Origin: Flavobacteriales bacterium
Lineage (GTDB): Bacteria; Bacteroidota; Bacteroidia; Flavobacteriales_D; Crocinitomicaceae
Assembly (NCBI GenBank): GCA_947454525.1
Contig: CANGJM010000010.1
Span: forward strand, 62,001 to 126,000
Reading direction: 5' to 3'
DNA: 64,000 nt
Part shown: in pieces, positions 38,417 through 48,206 of the stretch
How the letters are laid out: every line of letters starts with the position of its first letter
Position numbering within the stretch: position 1 is the first letter of the stretch
The notes under the pieces: model-generated
What the model was told of the DNA's origin: nothing
Database searches by the model: none
Seen by the model: the letters and a program-made list of their open reading frames with translations, nothing else
Made by a program: the position numbers and the translations under genes

Positions 38417-39280
38417 TTATTGATCCGAATAGGTCGTTTTCATTTTCGTAAACGAATAATTCTCATCTTCTTTTTTTCCAATTCGAATGATTTGATCCAC
38501 CTTCGCAGAATGTATCCATCCTGAATCTTTATCCAGCGATAGATGAATGCTTGCAGAACCAACCAAATTCAACGTTTCCGATTGTTCTTTAGAAATCATT
38601 TCGGACTCACCGTCGACTTGTAAATATTCCCCGCTGGACTGTACCAAGTGATAATTCGTTTTCAAGGTAGCTTCAATACTTTTCGAGTAAATCGCTGTTT
38701 CGGTTTCCCATGATTCATTGAATTCAACAGCCACTTTGGGATAAATCAAGGTAATGATTTCAAAGTTTCCTTTAAAGGCTTTCTCGCCATAAGCATCGGT
38801 TAAATTCGCCTTGATCTGCTCCACTTTTTCCTCTGGAAGATCTAGTCCTTTGATGCCATTAGCCACAAGACGATCGATTCCTTCCACGGAATTAATTTCA
38901 CCTAAAGAATTCATCGTAATGTAAAAAGGAGTGCGACACATTTGGTAAAAAAAGTTCGACAACAAATCTTTGGAAGGTTTATCCGAGTTGAAGTTCAATG
39001 ATGTACCATCCGCTTGATCGATGCTTATATTCATATTTCTATACTGCGTCTCGAGGTAGTAAGCATCCTTTTTAACCGACTTTACTTTGTAGGTGATTTT
39101 TGCCGTGATGACCATGTTGGTTTTTGTGGTTTTCCCGTTGGACCTTTGATAAATCTCCGATTGTGAATTCAGGACATGTGCATAGGTTTTTCCTTTCTCT
39201 AAATGCAATTGAACGGAGGTTTTCTGTGCGAACAAGGTTGGACAGCAAACTACCAGCAAGAGTACTAAAAGGAATTTCAT
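38417..39280 (-). CDS. Secreted hypothetical protein
   Basis: 287 residues from ATG 39280 (MKFLLVLLLVVCCPTLFAQ, signal peptide); the frame opening at 39310 is on the far side of the -7 box at 39298-39305. The mature part is beta-rich (KTSVQLHLEKGKTYAHVLNS, YYLETQYRNMNISIDQADG). DUF6263-like in plan, but I am not certain of the family. Likely periplasmic or surface. Confidence 0.7.
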   Translation of the reverse strand: MKFLLVLLLVVCCPTLFAQKTSVQLHLEKGKTYAHVLNSQSEIYQRSNGKTTKTNMVITAKITYKVKSVKKDAYYLETQYRNMNISIDQADGTSLNFNSDKPSKDLLSNFFYQMCRTPFYITMNSLGEINSVEGIDRLVANGIKGLDLPEEKVEQIKANLTDAYGEKAFKGNFEIITLIYPKVAVEFNESWETETAIYSKSIEATLKTNYHLVQSSGEYLQVDGESEMISKEQSETLNLVGSASIHLSLDKDSGWIHSAKVDQIIRIGKKEDENYSFTKMKTTYSDQ

Positions 39281-39297
39281 TTGGTCGATTTTGGAGT

Positions 39298-39305
39298 CAA
39301 AAATA
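39298..39305 (-). promoter_or_regulatory. Promoter -7 box for the gene at 38417-39280
   Basis: TATTTTTG on the minus strand; predicted leader about 13 nt to ATG 39280. Confidence 0.55.
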
Positions 39306-39313
39306 CGCAATTA

Positions 39314-40210
39314 TCAGCGCAAAAGATCCATTCCTGTGCGAAAGGTTTGTGCGTGCGCTTCAACGATGTCCTTTGTTTGTGGACTGTAACCGCCACCCAT
39401 TGTGCACACCACCGGAACACCCAATTGACGGATCCGATCAAAAACGAAGCGGTCTCGTTCGCGGCAACCGTTCATAGAAACTGCCAATTTCCCCAGTTTA
39501 TCCGTTGCTAAAATATCCACTCCACATTGATAAAAGACGAAGTCTGGTTGAAACTTACCCAAGATGTCGTCGAGGTTTCGAGCCAAAAGCGTTAAATATT
39601 CTTTGTCTTGAATGCCGTCTTCTAGTTCGACATCCATATCCGATTGTTCTTTTTGCAGTGGGTAATTATTGCGTCCGTGCATGCTGAAGGAAAAAATACG
39701 CTCATCGTTGCGCACTAAAGCGGCCGTTCCATTTCCTTGGTGGACATCCAAATCGACAATGAGAATCTTGCCCATTCCATGGTTCTTGAGTAAAAAATGA
39801 GCCGCGATGACTTGATCATTCAACAAACAAAATCCTTCTCCTCGATCTGCAAATGCGTGATGCGTTCCACCAGCAATATTGAAGGCGATGTGTGTTGTCA
39901 AAGCGATTTCTGCTGCACGAAGCGTTCCTTCCATGATGCATCTTTCTCGATCGACAAGGGCTTTTGAATGGACAAATCCGGATACTCGTTGTTCGCGATC
40001 ACTCAACTTCAATTCGCTCAGATTGCGCCAATAGTTATCATTATGAACAGACAATAGGTGCTCCTCCGAAAGGAATCCAGGCTCAAAAAAATCCGCTTCA
40101 TTCGCCGTTCCTTCATAGACTAGTTGCTTGGGCAATAAGTCGTATTTCTCCATGGGAAAACGGTGGTTTTCCGGCAAAGGATGAACATAAATCGGATGAA
40201 AAGCAATCAT
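39314..40210 (-). CDS. Histone-deacetylase-family (acetoin utilisation-like) amidohydrolase
   Basis: 298 residues from ATG 40210, which overlaps the upstream stop (ATGA). Motifs of the arginase/deacetylase fold: GGTHHAFADRGEGFCLLND, DLDVHQGNGTA (zinc ligands Asp and His), GVDILATDKLGKLAVS and MGGGYS. Bacterial members remove acyl groups from lysine or polyamines. The preceding part of the open frame (from 40384) is out of frame with the YkgJ gene and is not used. Confidence 0.88.
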   Translation of the reverse strand: MIAFHPIYVHPLPENHRFPMEKYDLLPKQLVYEGTANEADFFEPGFLSEEHLLSVHNDNYWRNLSELKLSDREQRVSGFVHSKALVDRERCIMEGTLRAAEIALTTHIAFNIAGGTHHAFADRGEGFCLLNDQVIAAHFLLKNHGMGKILIVDLDVHQGNGTAALVRNDERIFSFSMHGRNNYPLQKEQSDMDVELEDGIQDKEYLTLLARNLDDILGKFQPDFVFYQCGVDILATDKLGKLAVSMNGCRERDRFVFDRIRQLGVPVVCTMGGGYSPQTKDIVEAHAQTFRTGMDLLR

Positions 40211-40701
40211 GGATTCGTGATTTTCTCTACGATGCGTGCCACTGCTGGACAAACCGTTGTATTCGTGGCAGTGAGTTCCAGAATTTGAAACATGTTTTTT
40301 CGGTCCGTGTGTGGGTATTCGCGACACGCCAGCGGACGATCCTCGTAAATGGAACAAGTATTGTCGTCGTACAGGAAGGAACAAGGAGATTTTTTCAAAA
40401 CGTAGTCACTTTCTTCGTCCATCTTTAAGTATTGATCGATCAACTGCGCTTCTTTCATGCGTAAACGTTTGGCAATGCGTCGGATATCCGCATCGCGAAA
40501 AATGGGACTCGTCGTTTTACAGCAATTCGCACAAGTCAAGCAATCCATCTTTTGGAATTCTTGGGTATGCGCTTGATGAAACTTTTGATCCAATTCTTTG
40601 GGCTTGCTTTGTTTCCACTTGCGGAATGTCTTTTTCGTCTGTTCGAGTTGCTGTTTAGCTAACTCTAAGGCATTTTGATCATTTTCCTTCAATTGACTCA
40701 T
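40207..40701 (-). CDS. YkgJ-family cysteine-cluster protein
   Basis: 164 residues from ATG 40701 (MSQLKENDQNALELAKQQLE); the frame opening at 40737 crosses the divergent promoter. A basic coiled N-terminal half, then CLTCANCCKTTSPIF and CSFLYDDNTCSIYEDRPLACREYP: eight Cys that probably bind an Fe-S cluster or zinc. Its stop overlaps the start of the deacetylase gene by 4 nt, so the pair is translated together. Confidence 0.88.
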   Translation of the reverse strand: MSQLKENDQNALELAKQQLEQTKKTFRKWKQSKPKELDQKFHQAHTQEFQKMDCLTCANCCKTTSPIFRDADIRRIAKRLRMKEAQLIDQYLKMDEESDYVLKKSPCSFLYDDNTCSIYEDRPLACREYPHTDRKNMFQILELTATNTTVCPAVARIVEKITNP

Positions 40702-40713
40702 CTCTTTTCTCTG

Positions 40714-40721
40714 TATCTTTG
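40714..40721 (+). promoter_or_regulatory. Promoter -7 box of the Lpd-like gene
   Basis: TATCTTTG, 18 nt before ATG 40740. Confidence 0.55.
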
Positions 40722-40739
40722 ACGCGAATTTACACATTC

Positions 40740-42230
40740 ATGGAAGAATTTGACTTAATAGTGATTGGTGGAGGTCCTGCAGGTTATGCAGCGGCCATGC
40801 GCGGAATTGATTTTGGTAAGAACGTTTGCCTCATCGAAAAAGACCGAGTTGGAGGAGCTGGCGTGTACAATGGCGCTTTATCCTCGAAGACTTTGTGGGA
40901 ACTTGCGAGTCGTGTGGCCGACATCAACGACATGATTGTTTCGAAAGGAAGAACGAAATTCGAATTAACGTGGGACGACGTGCGTAAAAACTTATCAGAA
41001 GCCATTTTCGAACGAAAATTCCAATATGCTGCGCACATTAAATTGCTGCAGACGGAAACCATGAAAAAACTGCTTCAGTATGAGCGAGGAAAAGCAAAGT
41101 TGTTGTCCAAGCATGAAGTAGAAATTGACCATGAGGGCGAAAAAAAGATCATTCGTGGAGAAAAAATCATTTTAGCCACGGGAAGTCGTCCGAGGTCACT
41201 TCCGAACATCGAAGTAGACGAGGAAATCATTTTGACCAGCGACGGCATTGATCACATCACCGATTTCCCGAAAAGCTTAGTGATTGTTGGAGCGGGAGTT
41301 ATTGGTTGTGAGTACGCGACTATTTTCTCCAATTTCGGAAAAACCAAAGTGTATTTGATCGACCGTCAAGAGCGCATTCTACCCTTCGAAGATGAAGACA
41401 TTTCCACATTAGTGGCTAATAACATGAAAAAACATGGCGTAACGATTCACTCGAACGCAAAATTAGAACGCTTGGAAAAAATCGATGGCGAAGTCGAATA
41501 CGAATTGTCCTATCCAGATGGAAGTCATGAGATCATCCGAGTAGAAAAAGCATTGTTATCCGTTGGTAGAATTCCAAATGTCGAAGGACTCGGACTCGAA
41601 AACGCAGGCGTTGAAATGTCTCAACGCGGAGTGCACATCGGCGACGATGACACCGTAACGAGTGTTCCAAATATTTATGCCGTCGGAGATGTTTCCGGAA
41701 GAATCGCGCTGGTGAATATGGGCGAGATTGAAGCACGACACGCTGTCGAAAAAGCATTTGGAAATATTCCAGAACGCTTGAACTACGACAATGTCTGTAC
41801 GATCATGTTCCTTTCACCAGAAGTTGCTTCGGTCGGACTGAACGAACAACAATGTGTGGAGCAAAGCATTCCAGTGAAAGTGGTGAAAATCGATTATTCC
41901 TTGATCACCAGAGCCATTGCGATGCGCAAAACACAGGGATTCTTCAAAATCATCGTGACAAACGACAAAGACATGCGCATCCTCGGAATGCGTGTTGTGG
42001 GAGCACATGCTTCGACAGCGATTCAGGCGGTTGGCTTGTTAATCAAGCTCAACATGTCCATCGAAGTACTTTCCGAATTGATTCACCCGCATCCATCCAT
42101 CGTTGAAGGAATTCAAGAATGTGTGCGCATGTTGTTGAATCGTTCGATCTTTAAGTCTTCCGTATTCAAGGACAAATTAGCGTGTTATTCGCTTGTTGAT
42201 GGTGTAAAAACACCACTAGAACGTCTCTGA
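40740..42230 (+). CDS. FAD/NAD-dependent oxidoreductase, Lpd homologue without the redox cysteines
   Basis: 496 residues from ATG 40740. FAD-binding GGGPAGYAAAMRGIDFG, NAD-binding VVIVGAGVIGCEYATIFSNFG region (LVIVGAGVIGCEY) and the second FAD motif NIYAVGDVSG are present, as is the C-terminal HPHPS. At the disulfide site the text is GGAGVYNGALSSK, in which Gly41 and Ala46 replace the two Cys of GGxCxxxGCxPxK. So the disulfide exchange with lipoamide cannot occur; an NAD(P)H:acceptor or diaphorase role is inferred. Ends by overlapping the small gene at 42230. Confidence 0.85.
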   Translation: MEEFDLIVIGGGPAGYAAAMRGIDFGKNVCLIEKDRVGGAGVYNGALSSKTLWELASRVADINDMIVSKGRTKFELTWDDVRKNLSEAIFERKFQYAAHIKLLQTETMKKLLQYERGKAKLLSKHEVEIDHEGEKKIIRGEKIILATGSRPRSLPNIEVDEEIILTSDGIDHITDFPKSLVIVGAGVIGCEYATIFSNFGKTKVYLIDRQERILPFEDEDISTLVANNMKKHGVTIHSNAKLERLEKIDGEVEYELSYPDGSHEIIRVEKALLSVGRIPNVEGLGLENAGVEMSQRGVHIGDDDTVTSVPNIYAVGDVSGRIALVNMGEIEARHAVEKAFGNIPERLNYDNVCTIMFLSPEVASVGLNEQQCVEQSIPVKVVKIDYSLITRAIAMRKTQGFFKIIVTNDKDMRILGMRVVGAHASTAIQAVGLLIKLNMSIEVLSELIHPHPSIVEGIQECVRMLLNRSIFKSSVFKDKLACYSLVDGVKTPLERL

Positions 42231-42484
42231 TGTACGGGTTCGCTTTTCCACAATACCGAAAATTAGCAAACGAAAAATCGTTCTACGAGCTTATCGATGA
42301 TCGTCATTTCACCGAAAAACAACGCATTGGCAAACAAGTGTTTACGATCCATGTAGAAGCGAAGCAATATCCAGAAATTCTTCGTATTCAGGACATGTTG
42401 GATTGCGCGGAGGGATTCTTGGTTTCTTCCAAAGACGAGTTTGAGTCCATTGGAACGGAAAACATCCCGCCATATCAAGCATAG
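42230..42484 (+). CDS. Small hypothetical protein
   Basis: 84 residues. Its ATG overlaps the preceding stop (TGATG), which supports translation from the same message. Soluble and charged, with YRKLANEKSFYELIDDRHF and DMLDCAEGFLVSSKDEFESI. No recognised family. Confidence 0.6.
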   Translation: MYGFAFPQYRKLANEKSFYELIDDRHFTEKQRIGKQVFTIHVEAKQYPEILRIQDMLDCAEGFLVSSKDEFESIGTENIPPYQA

Positions 42485-42546
42485 TCTTCCTTAAACTTCG
42501 TTTGTATTTCATCCCGATTTGTTCCCTAAAATCAGCATTTTTTGCG

Positions 42547-42554
42547 TAGTTTTG
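42547..42554 (+). promoter_or_regulatory. Promoter -7 box of icmF
   Basis: TAGTTTTG, 25 nt before ATG 42580. Confidence 0.55.
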
Positions 42555-42579
42555 TCCATCAAACAACACGTGAAATAGC

Positions 42580-45500
42580 ATGGAACAAGTAGCTCCCTAC
42601 ATACCAGTTAATAAAATTCGCATCGTAACTGCAGCCTCCTTATTTGATGGACATGACGCTGCCATCAACATCATGCGTCGCATCATCCAAGCAACAGGAT
42701 GTGAAGTCATTCACCTCGGACACGATCGTTCGGTAGAAGAAGTGGTGGATTGTGCCATTCAAGAGGATGCACAAGCGATTGCGATGACATCTTACCAAGG
42801 TGGACACATCGAATACTTCAAATACATGTACGATTTGCTTCAGGAAAAAGGAGCGCCACATGTGAAAATTTTTGGTGGTGGTGGTGGAACCATTCTTCCA
42901 TCCGAAATCGCAGAATTACAAGGATACGGGATTACCCGCATCTACCATCCTGACGATGGACGTTCCATGGGATTGCAAGGAATGATCAACGATTTGATCG
43001 AGAAATGTGATTTTCCCGTGGGAGAACCGAGTTCTTTGCCAAGTACGACGGAAGTACTCACGAAATTGGCAGACAAATTCGTTCCAACGATTGCACGAGT
43101 GATTTCGGGAGCAGAAAATTTCCCAACGGAAAACAGTGCCTTATTAAAAGAAATTCATGCCATTTCAGATAAATCAGCGATTCCTGTATTAGGAATTACG
43201 GGAACTGGTGGTGCCGGAAAATCATCCCTCGTGGATGAGTTGGTTCGTCGTTTCTTGATTGACTTTACGGACAAACAAATTGCGGTGGTTTCCGTAGATC
43301 CATCGAAACGCAAAACGGGCGGAGCCTTGCTAGGTGACCGTATTCGCATGAACTCGATCAAAAGTGAACGCGTGTACATGCGCTCATTGGCAACACGTCA
43401 ATCCAATTTGGCTTTATCGAAGCACGTTGCTGAAGCCATCAGTATTTTGAAAGCTGCGAACTACGATTTGATCATTTTGGAAACTTCTGGAATTGGTCAA
43501 TCGGATACAGAAATCTTGGATCACTCTGATGTTTCTTTGTATGTGATGACGCCGGAATACGGTGCTGCGACACAATTAGAAAAAATCGACATGTTGGACT
43601 TTGCCGACGTGATTTCCTTGAATAAATTCGACAAACGCGGAGCACTCGATGCACTGCGCGATGTCCGCAAGCAATACCAACGCAACCATAACTTGTGGGA
43701 TTCCAATGTGGATGACATGCCGGTTTATGGAACGATTGCTTCTCAATTCAATGATCCAGGAATGAATTCCTTGTACAAGGTAATCATGGATAAAATGGTC
43801 GAGAAAACAGGCGCTGACCTGCATTCGACTTTCCAGATTACACGAGAGATGTCCGAGAAAATTTACGTGATTCCACCAGAAAGAACACGATATTTGTCCG
43901 AGATTTCTGAAAACAACAGAGCCTACGACAAGTGGGTGAATGAGCAAGTAAAAGTTGCGGATAGACTTCAAGGATTACAATCCTCTATCGGGACATTGGA
44001 GCAGTCAACGATTGAGGACAAAGACCGATTGATCAAAGGATTGCAAGAGACTTTGGACAAAGAAAAATTAAACTTCGATCCACGTAACTGGGAAATCCTA
44101 CAAAACTGGGATGCGAAGAAACAATCCTTCAAAAATCCGGAATACCAATTCAAGGTACGCGACAAAGTATTGAGCATTCAAACGCATACAGAATCGTTGT
44201 CCCATTCACAAATCCCGAAAGTTGCGGCACCAAGATACAGCAGTTGGGGTGATATTTTACGTTGGGTTCTTCAAGAGAATTTCCCAGGTGAATTCCCTTA
44301 CACTTCTGGATTGTTCCCATTCAAACGCGAGGGAGAAGATCCAACGCGTATGTTTGCAGGGGAAGGTGGACCAGAGCGCACGAACAAGCGTTTTCACTAC
44401 GTGAGTTTGGGCATGCCAGCGAAACGACTTTCTACGGCGTTTGACTCCGTGACTTTATATGGAAATGACCCAGCGATTCGTCCCGATATTTATGGGAAAA
44501 TCGGGAATTCAGGAGTTTCCATTTGCTGTTTGGACGATGCGAAAAAATTATATTCTGGATTTGACTTGAGTCATCCAGCGACGTCTGTTTCCATGACGAT
44601 TAATGGTCCAGCACCGATGTTGTTGGCCTTTTTCATGAATGCAGCGATCGATCAAAATTGTGAGAAATACATCAAAGCCAACGGACTTGAAGCTGAAGTG
44701 GAAGCGAAAATCGCTGCGATTTACCAAGCGAAAGGCGTTGCACGTCCAAGTTACCAAGGTGAGTTACCAGAAGGAAACGATGGACTTGGATTGATGTTAC
44801 TCGGTGTAACGGGCGATCAAGTACTTCCAGCGGATGTCTATTTGGACATCAAAACGGAAACCTTGAAACAAGTGCGTGGAACCGTTCAAGCAGATATTTT
44901 AAAAGAAGATCAAGCACAGAATACCTGCATTTTCTCGACTGAATTCGCGTTGCGTTTGATGGGAGACGTACAACAGTATTTCATCGAAAATGGCGTGCGA
45001 AACTTCTACTCGGTGTCCATTTCAGGATACCACATTGCGGAAGCCGGAGCGAATCCAATTACACAATTGGCATTTACCTTGGCGAATGGATTCACGTACG
45101 TGGAATACTATTTAAGTCGCGGCATGGACATCAACGACTTCGGTCCGAACTTGTCCTTCTTCTTCTCCAACGGAATTGATCCAGAATATGCAGTGATCGG
45201 ACGCGTTGCTCGACGTTTGTGGGCGAAAGCTTTAGCGAAGAAATACGGTGCGAATCCACGTGCGCAAATGTTGAAATACCACATTCAAACATCTGGACGC
45301 TCGCTACACGCGCAAGAAATTGACTTTAACGACATTCGTACGACGCTTCAAGCATTGTACGCAATATATGACAACTGTAATTCCTTACATACGAATGCGT
45401 ATGACGAGGCGATCACGACTCCAACAGAGGAATCTGTACGTCGCGCCATGGCGATTCAGTTGATCATCAACCGTGAACTTGGATTAGCGAAAAACGAGAA

Positions 45501-45975
45501 TCCATTACAAGGATCGTTCATCATCGACGAATTAACGGACTTGGTAGAATCGGCAGTATTAACCGAATTCGACCGCATCACCGAGCGTGGTGGCGTTTTA
45601 GGTGCGATGGAAACCATGTACCAACGTTCGAAAATCCAAGAAGAATCCTTGTACTACGAAACCTTGAAACACACAGGTGAATTCCCAATTATCGGTGTAA
45701 ACACCTTCTTAAGTTCAAAAGGATCTCCAACGGTGCTACCGAAGGAAGTAATCCGTGCAACGGAAGAAGAGAAAGAATACCAAATCACGATGTTGCAACA
45801 CCTGCAAAAAGGAAACGAAACACCTGCCTTGAATGGAATTTCGAAAATACAAGATGCGGCGATCAACAACCGAAACATGTTTGAAGAATTGATGGAAACG
45901 TGTAAGTTCGCTTCACTAGGACAAATTACTTCAGCCTTGTTTGAAGTGGGTGGTCAGTATCGTCGAAACATGTAA
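42580..45975 (+). CDS. icmF: Fused isobutyryl-CoA mutase (IcmF), B12-dependent
   Basis: 1131 residues in three parts. B12-binding domain at the N terminus (DGHDAAIN with His25, [12 protein letters not shown]); a MeaB-like GTPase (GTGGAGKSS with Lys214, then [17 protein letters not shown] and [10 protein letters not shown]); and a C-terminal mutase barrel ([43 protein letters not shown]). The order B12-G protein-mutase is the IcmF order, not that of methylmalonyl-CoA mutase. It rearranges isobutyryl-CoA and n-butyryl-CoA, with built-in GTPase chaperoning. Confidence 0.93.
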   Translation: MEQVAPYIPVNKIRIVTAASLFDGHDAAINIMRRIIQATGCEVIHLGHDRSVEEVVDCAIQEDAQAIAMTSYQGGHIEYFKYMYDLLQEKGAPHVKIFGGGGGTILPSEIAELQGYGITRIYHPDDGRSMGLQGMINDLIEKCDFPVGEPSSLPSTTEVLTKLADKFVPTIARVISGAENFPTENSALLKEIHAISDKSAIPVLGITGTGGAGKSSLVDELVRRFLIDFTDKQIAVVSVDPSKRKTGGALLGDRIRMNSIKSERVYMRSLATRQSNLALSKHVAEAISILKAANYDLIILETSGIGQSDTEILDHSDVSLYVMTPEYGAATQLEKIDMLDFADVISLNKFDKRGALDALRDVRKQYQRNHNLWDSNVDDMPVYGTIASQFNDPGMNSLYKVIMDKMVEKTGADLHSTFQITREMSEKIYVIPPERTRYLSEISENNRAYDKWVNEQVKVADRLQGLQSSIGTLEQSTIEDKDRLIKGLQETLDKEKLNFDPRNWEILQNWDAKKQSFKNPEYQFKVRDKVLSIQTHTESLSHSQIPKVAAPRYSSWGDILRWVLQENFPGEFPYTSGLFPFKREGEDPTRMFAGEGGPERTNKRFHYVSLGMPAKRLSTAFDSVTLYGNDPAIRPDIYGKIGNSGVSICCLDDAKKLYSGFDLSHPATSVSMTINGPAPMLLAFFMNAAIDQNCEKYIKANGLEAEVEAKIAAIYQAKGVARPSYQGELPEGNDGLGLMLLGVTGDQVLPADVYLDIKTETLKQVRGTVQADILKEDQAQNTCIFSTEFALRLMGDVQQYFIENGVRNFYSVSISGYHIAEAGANPITQLAFTLANGFTYVEYYLSRGMDINDFGPNLSFFFSNGIDPEYAVIGRVARRLWAKALAKKYGANPRAQMLKYHIQTSGRSLHAQEIDFNDIRTTLQALYAIYDNCNSLHTNAYDEAITTPTEESVRRAMAIQLIINRELGLAKNENPLQGSFIIDELTDLVESAVLTEFDRITERGGVLGAMETMYQRSKIQEESLYYETLKHTGEFPIIGVNTFLSSKGSPTVLPKEVIRATEEEKEYQITMLQHLQKGNETPALNGISKIQDAAINNRNMFEELMETCKFASLGQITSALFEVGGQYRRNM

Positions 45976-45982
45976 TTCGCTG

Positions 45983-47563
45983 ATGCGCATAGACATTCCA
46001 CGTTCTTCCACGCCGTTTTTCAACGAGAAACAGCGACTTTTCACCGAAAATCAAGCGGCCTTGTCTGCATGGATTCAACGTCCATTTTCGAAGGAAGCAT
46101 TCTTGGAACAGTTGACCGAAAAACAACGCGTTTTTGGTGCTTCACAGCGCGATTTGTTGCAAGAAGGACTCGAGGAATTGTATGAAGATGTCCTGCGTAC
46201 TGAACACGTACAAACGAACATTGAGAAACTAGGACAAGCCAATTGTTTTACGGTGACGACCGGACACCAACTCAGTTTAGCTACTGGACCCCTGTTTTTC
46301 CTGTATAAAATTCTTCACGTCATCAAACAATGTGAAGAACTGAAAGCGAGTTATCCGGACTACGAATTCGTTCCTGTTTATTGGATGGCATCCGAAGACC
46401 ACGATTTCGCCGAAATTCAATCGGTTTCATTGTTTCAGCAGGTCTTGAAATGGGATCGTTCCCAAGGCGGCGCTGTTGGACGCATGAACTTAGACGGACT
46501 CGAAGCCGTGATTTCAGAAATTCAAACGAAATTCCAAAATCATCCGGAAAGTGAAATTCATTCCTTGATGGAGGCGATGTCTGGTGAAACGTATGGCAAA
46601 GCCTTTTTTCAATTCGTCAATGAACTATTTGGACATTACGGCTTGATTATCATCGATGGTGACTTGCCGCTATGGAAAGAAGCGTTCTCCCCTATTTTCA
46701 AACAAGAACTGTTAAGCGGATTTTCAGCGAAAGCGGTTGAACGAACGAATCAATCCTTAAGTCAAGCGGGATTTCCCTTGCAAGTTGAAGCGAAGGACAC
46801 AAATCTGTTTTATTTGAGTCCCGACAAGCGCGAACGCATTCAACGGACGGAAACAGGATTTCAATTCGGTTCCAAAGAATTAGATACCGAAAGCATGCTG
46901 ACGGAACTAAAAAACCATCCGGAGTCCTTTTCCCCGAATGTGGTTTTGCGTCCGGTTTACCAAGAATTTCTCTTACCGAACTTATGTTACGTTGGAGGTC
47001 CGGGTGAAATCATGTATTGGTTGCAGTTAAAAGAAGTCTTCGAAGAAGCTGAAGTCTTATTCCCCTTGATTCAAGCACGAACAAGCATCCTTCTCTTGGA
47101 AGAAAAAAACTGGAACGAATGGCAAGCGATGGGATTCACCACGCAAGATTTATGGCGTAATCCGATGGAATTGAAACAAGAATTTCTCGAACGCGAAGGA
47201 AGTCAGGCAATCGATTTCAGTGAACTAGATGAATTGACCTTGAAATTGAGTTCCAAGTGGACGCAATTAACGCACGAAGTAGACTCCAATCAAGTCAGCA
47301 TGGTAGAAGCTGAACTGACACGTATTTCCAAGCAGTTGTTTCAATTGAAAGACCGATTGGAAAAAATCCGCAAAGGAAAATTCGATAAGCAATTGAAGTT
47401 GATCGATGCCATCTCTGCGAAGTGCTTACCAAAAGGAGAACTACAAGAACGTAGTTCAAACCTTTTTTCCTTCTGTGCGGACGGACATGTCTATGCACGC
47501 ATCGAACAGATCAAAAACGAAATGGATCCATTTTTAAGTGATTTTCAGTTCATTCTGCTTTAA
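45983..47563 (+). CDS. bshC: Bacillithiol synthase (cysteine-adding enzyme)
   Basis: 526 residues from ATG 45983 (MRIDIPRSSTPFFNEKQ), 7 nt after the icmF stop; the frame opening at 45941 overlaps icmF. BshC signature TTGHQLSLATGPLFFLYKI followed by PVYWMASEDHDFAEI, then YVGGPGEIMYWLQL. It adds cysteine to glucosaminyl-malate, the last step of bacillithiol synthesis, in the cytoplasm. BshA and BshB are not in the window. Confidence 0.94.
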   Translation: MRIDIPRSSTPFFNEKQRLFTENQAALSAWIQRPFSKEAFLEQLTEKQRVFGASQRDLLQEGLEELYEDVLRTEHVQTNIEKLGQANCFTVTTGHQLSLATGPLFFLYKILHVIKQCEELKASYPDYEFVPVYWMASEDHDFAEIQSVSLFQQVLKWDRSQGGAVGRMNLDGLEAVISEIQTKFQNHPESEIHSLMEAMSGETYGKAFFQFVNELFGHYGLIIIDGDLPLWKEAFSPIFKQELLSGFSAKAVERTNQSLSQAGFPLQVEAKDTNLFYLSPDKRERIQRTETGFQFGSKELDTESMLTELKNHPESFSPNVVLRPVYQEFLLPNLCYVGGPGEIMYWLQLKEVFEEAEVLFPLIQARTSILLLEEKNWNEWQAMGFTTQDLWRNPMELKQEFLEREGSQAIDFSELDELTLKLSSKWTQLTHEVDSNQVSMVEAELTRISKQLFQLKDRLEKIRKGKFDKQLKLIDAISAKCLPKGELQERSSNLFSFCADGHVYARIEQIKNEMDPFLSDFQFILL

Positions 47564-47602
47564 CAAAGGAAGAAATTACGACCTTTGTGTCAAATTGACC
47601 CC

Positions 47603-48160
47603 ATGAAACAAAATAAGATCCGCGAAGTACTTTCCAAACACCCTGTGATTCCAGTAGTGACTTTTCATGCTGTTGAAGAAGTAGCTCCTAAAATGGACCA
47701 ATTAATTGCACGTGGGATATTCTGTATCGAAATCACCTTGCGCACACCTGCTGCATTTGAATGCATTGCAGAGGCGAAACGATTGTACGGCGATCGTTGT
47801 TCGATTGGCATGGGAACGGTTGTTTCGGTGAGTCAAATTGACAAAGCAGTTGAATTAGGCATCGACTTCATGGTGAGTCCAGGATTGAACGCCACGCTTG
47901 CACCAGCATTTGAAGCAAGTGGAATTGCCTTTATTCCCGGAGTCGCAACCCCAAGTGAAATCATTGAAGGATTGCAATTCGGATGGGATACGTTCAAATT
48001 TTTTCCAGCAAATTTATTCGGTGGACTCGGCGCCTTAAAAGCATATGGACAAGTGTTTCCAGCAGTGAAGTTTTGTCCAACGGGCGGAATTACCGAAGAA
48101 ACGCACCCAGACTATTTGGCTTTAGACAACATCATTTCTGTGGGTGGATCTTGGATGTAG
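47603..48160 (+). CDS. eda: KDPG/KHG aldolase
   Basis: 185 residues from ATG 47603 (MKQNKIREVLSKHPVIPVVT). TIM-barrel signature CIEITLRTPAAF (catalytic Glu) and TFKFFPANLFGG, in which the first Lys forms the Schiff base, plus FCPTGGI for the phosphate. Splits 2-keto-3-deoxy-6-phosphogluconate or hydroxy-oxoglutarate. No Edd or dehydratase gene nearby. A weaker GACCTTTG element lies just upstream. Confidence 0.93.
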   Translation: MKQNKIREVLSKHPVIPVVTFHAVEEVAPKMDQLIARGIFCIEITLRTPAAFECIAEAKRLYGDRCSIGMGTVVSVSQIDKAVELGIDFMVSPGLNATLAPAFEASGIAFIPGVATPSEIIEGLQFGWDTFKFFPANLFGGLGALKAYGQVFPAVKFCPTGGITEETHPDYLALDNIISVGGSWM

Positions 48161-48206
48161 TTCTCACCAACTCCAACAACCTATTTCTCTCCAATAATAT
48201 CACTTC

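Noticed and set aside
40211-40384. Upstream part of the deacetylase frame
   Set aside because: It overlaps the YkgJ gene in another frame; ATG 40210 overlaps the YkgJ stop by 4 nt and fits the family.
39964-40658. Plus-strand open frames opposite the deacetylase and YkgJ genes
   Set aside because: Shadows of the two well-supported minus-strand genes; amino-acid composition is unnatural.
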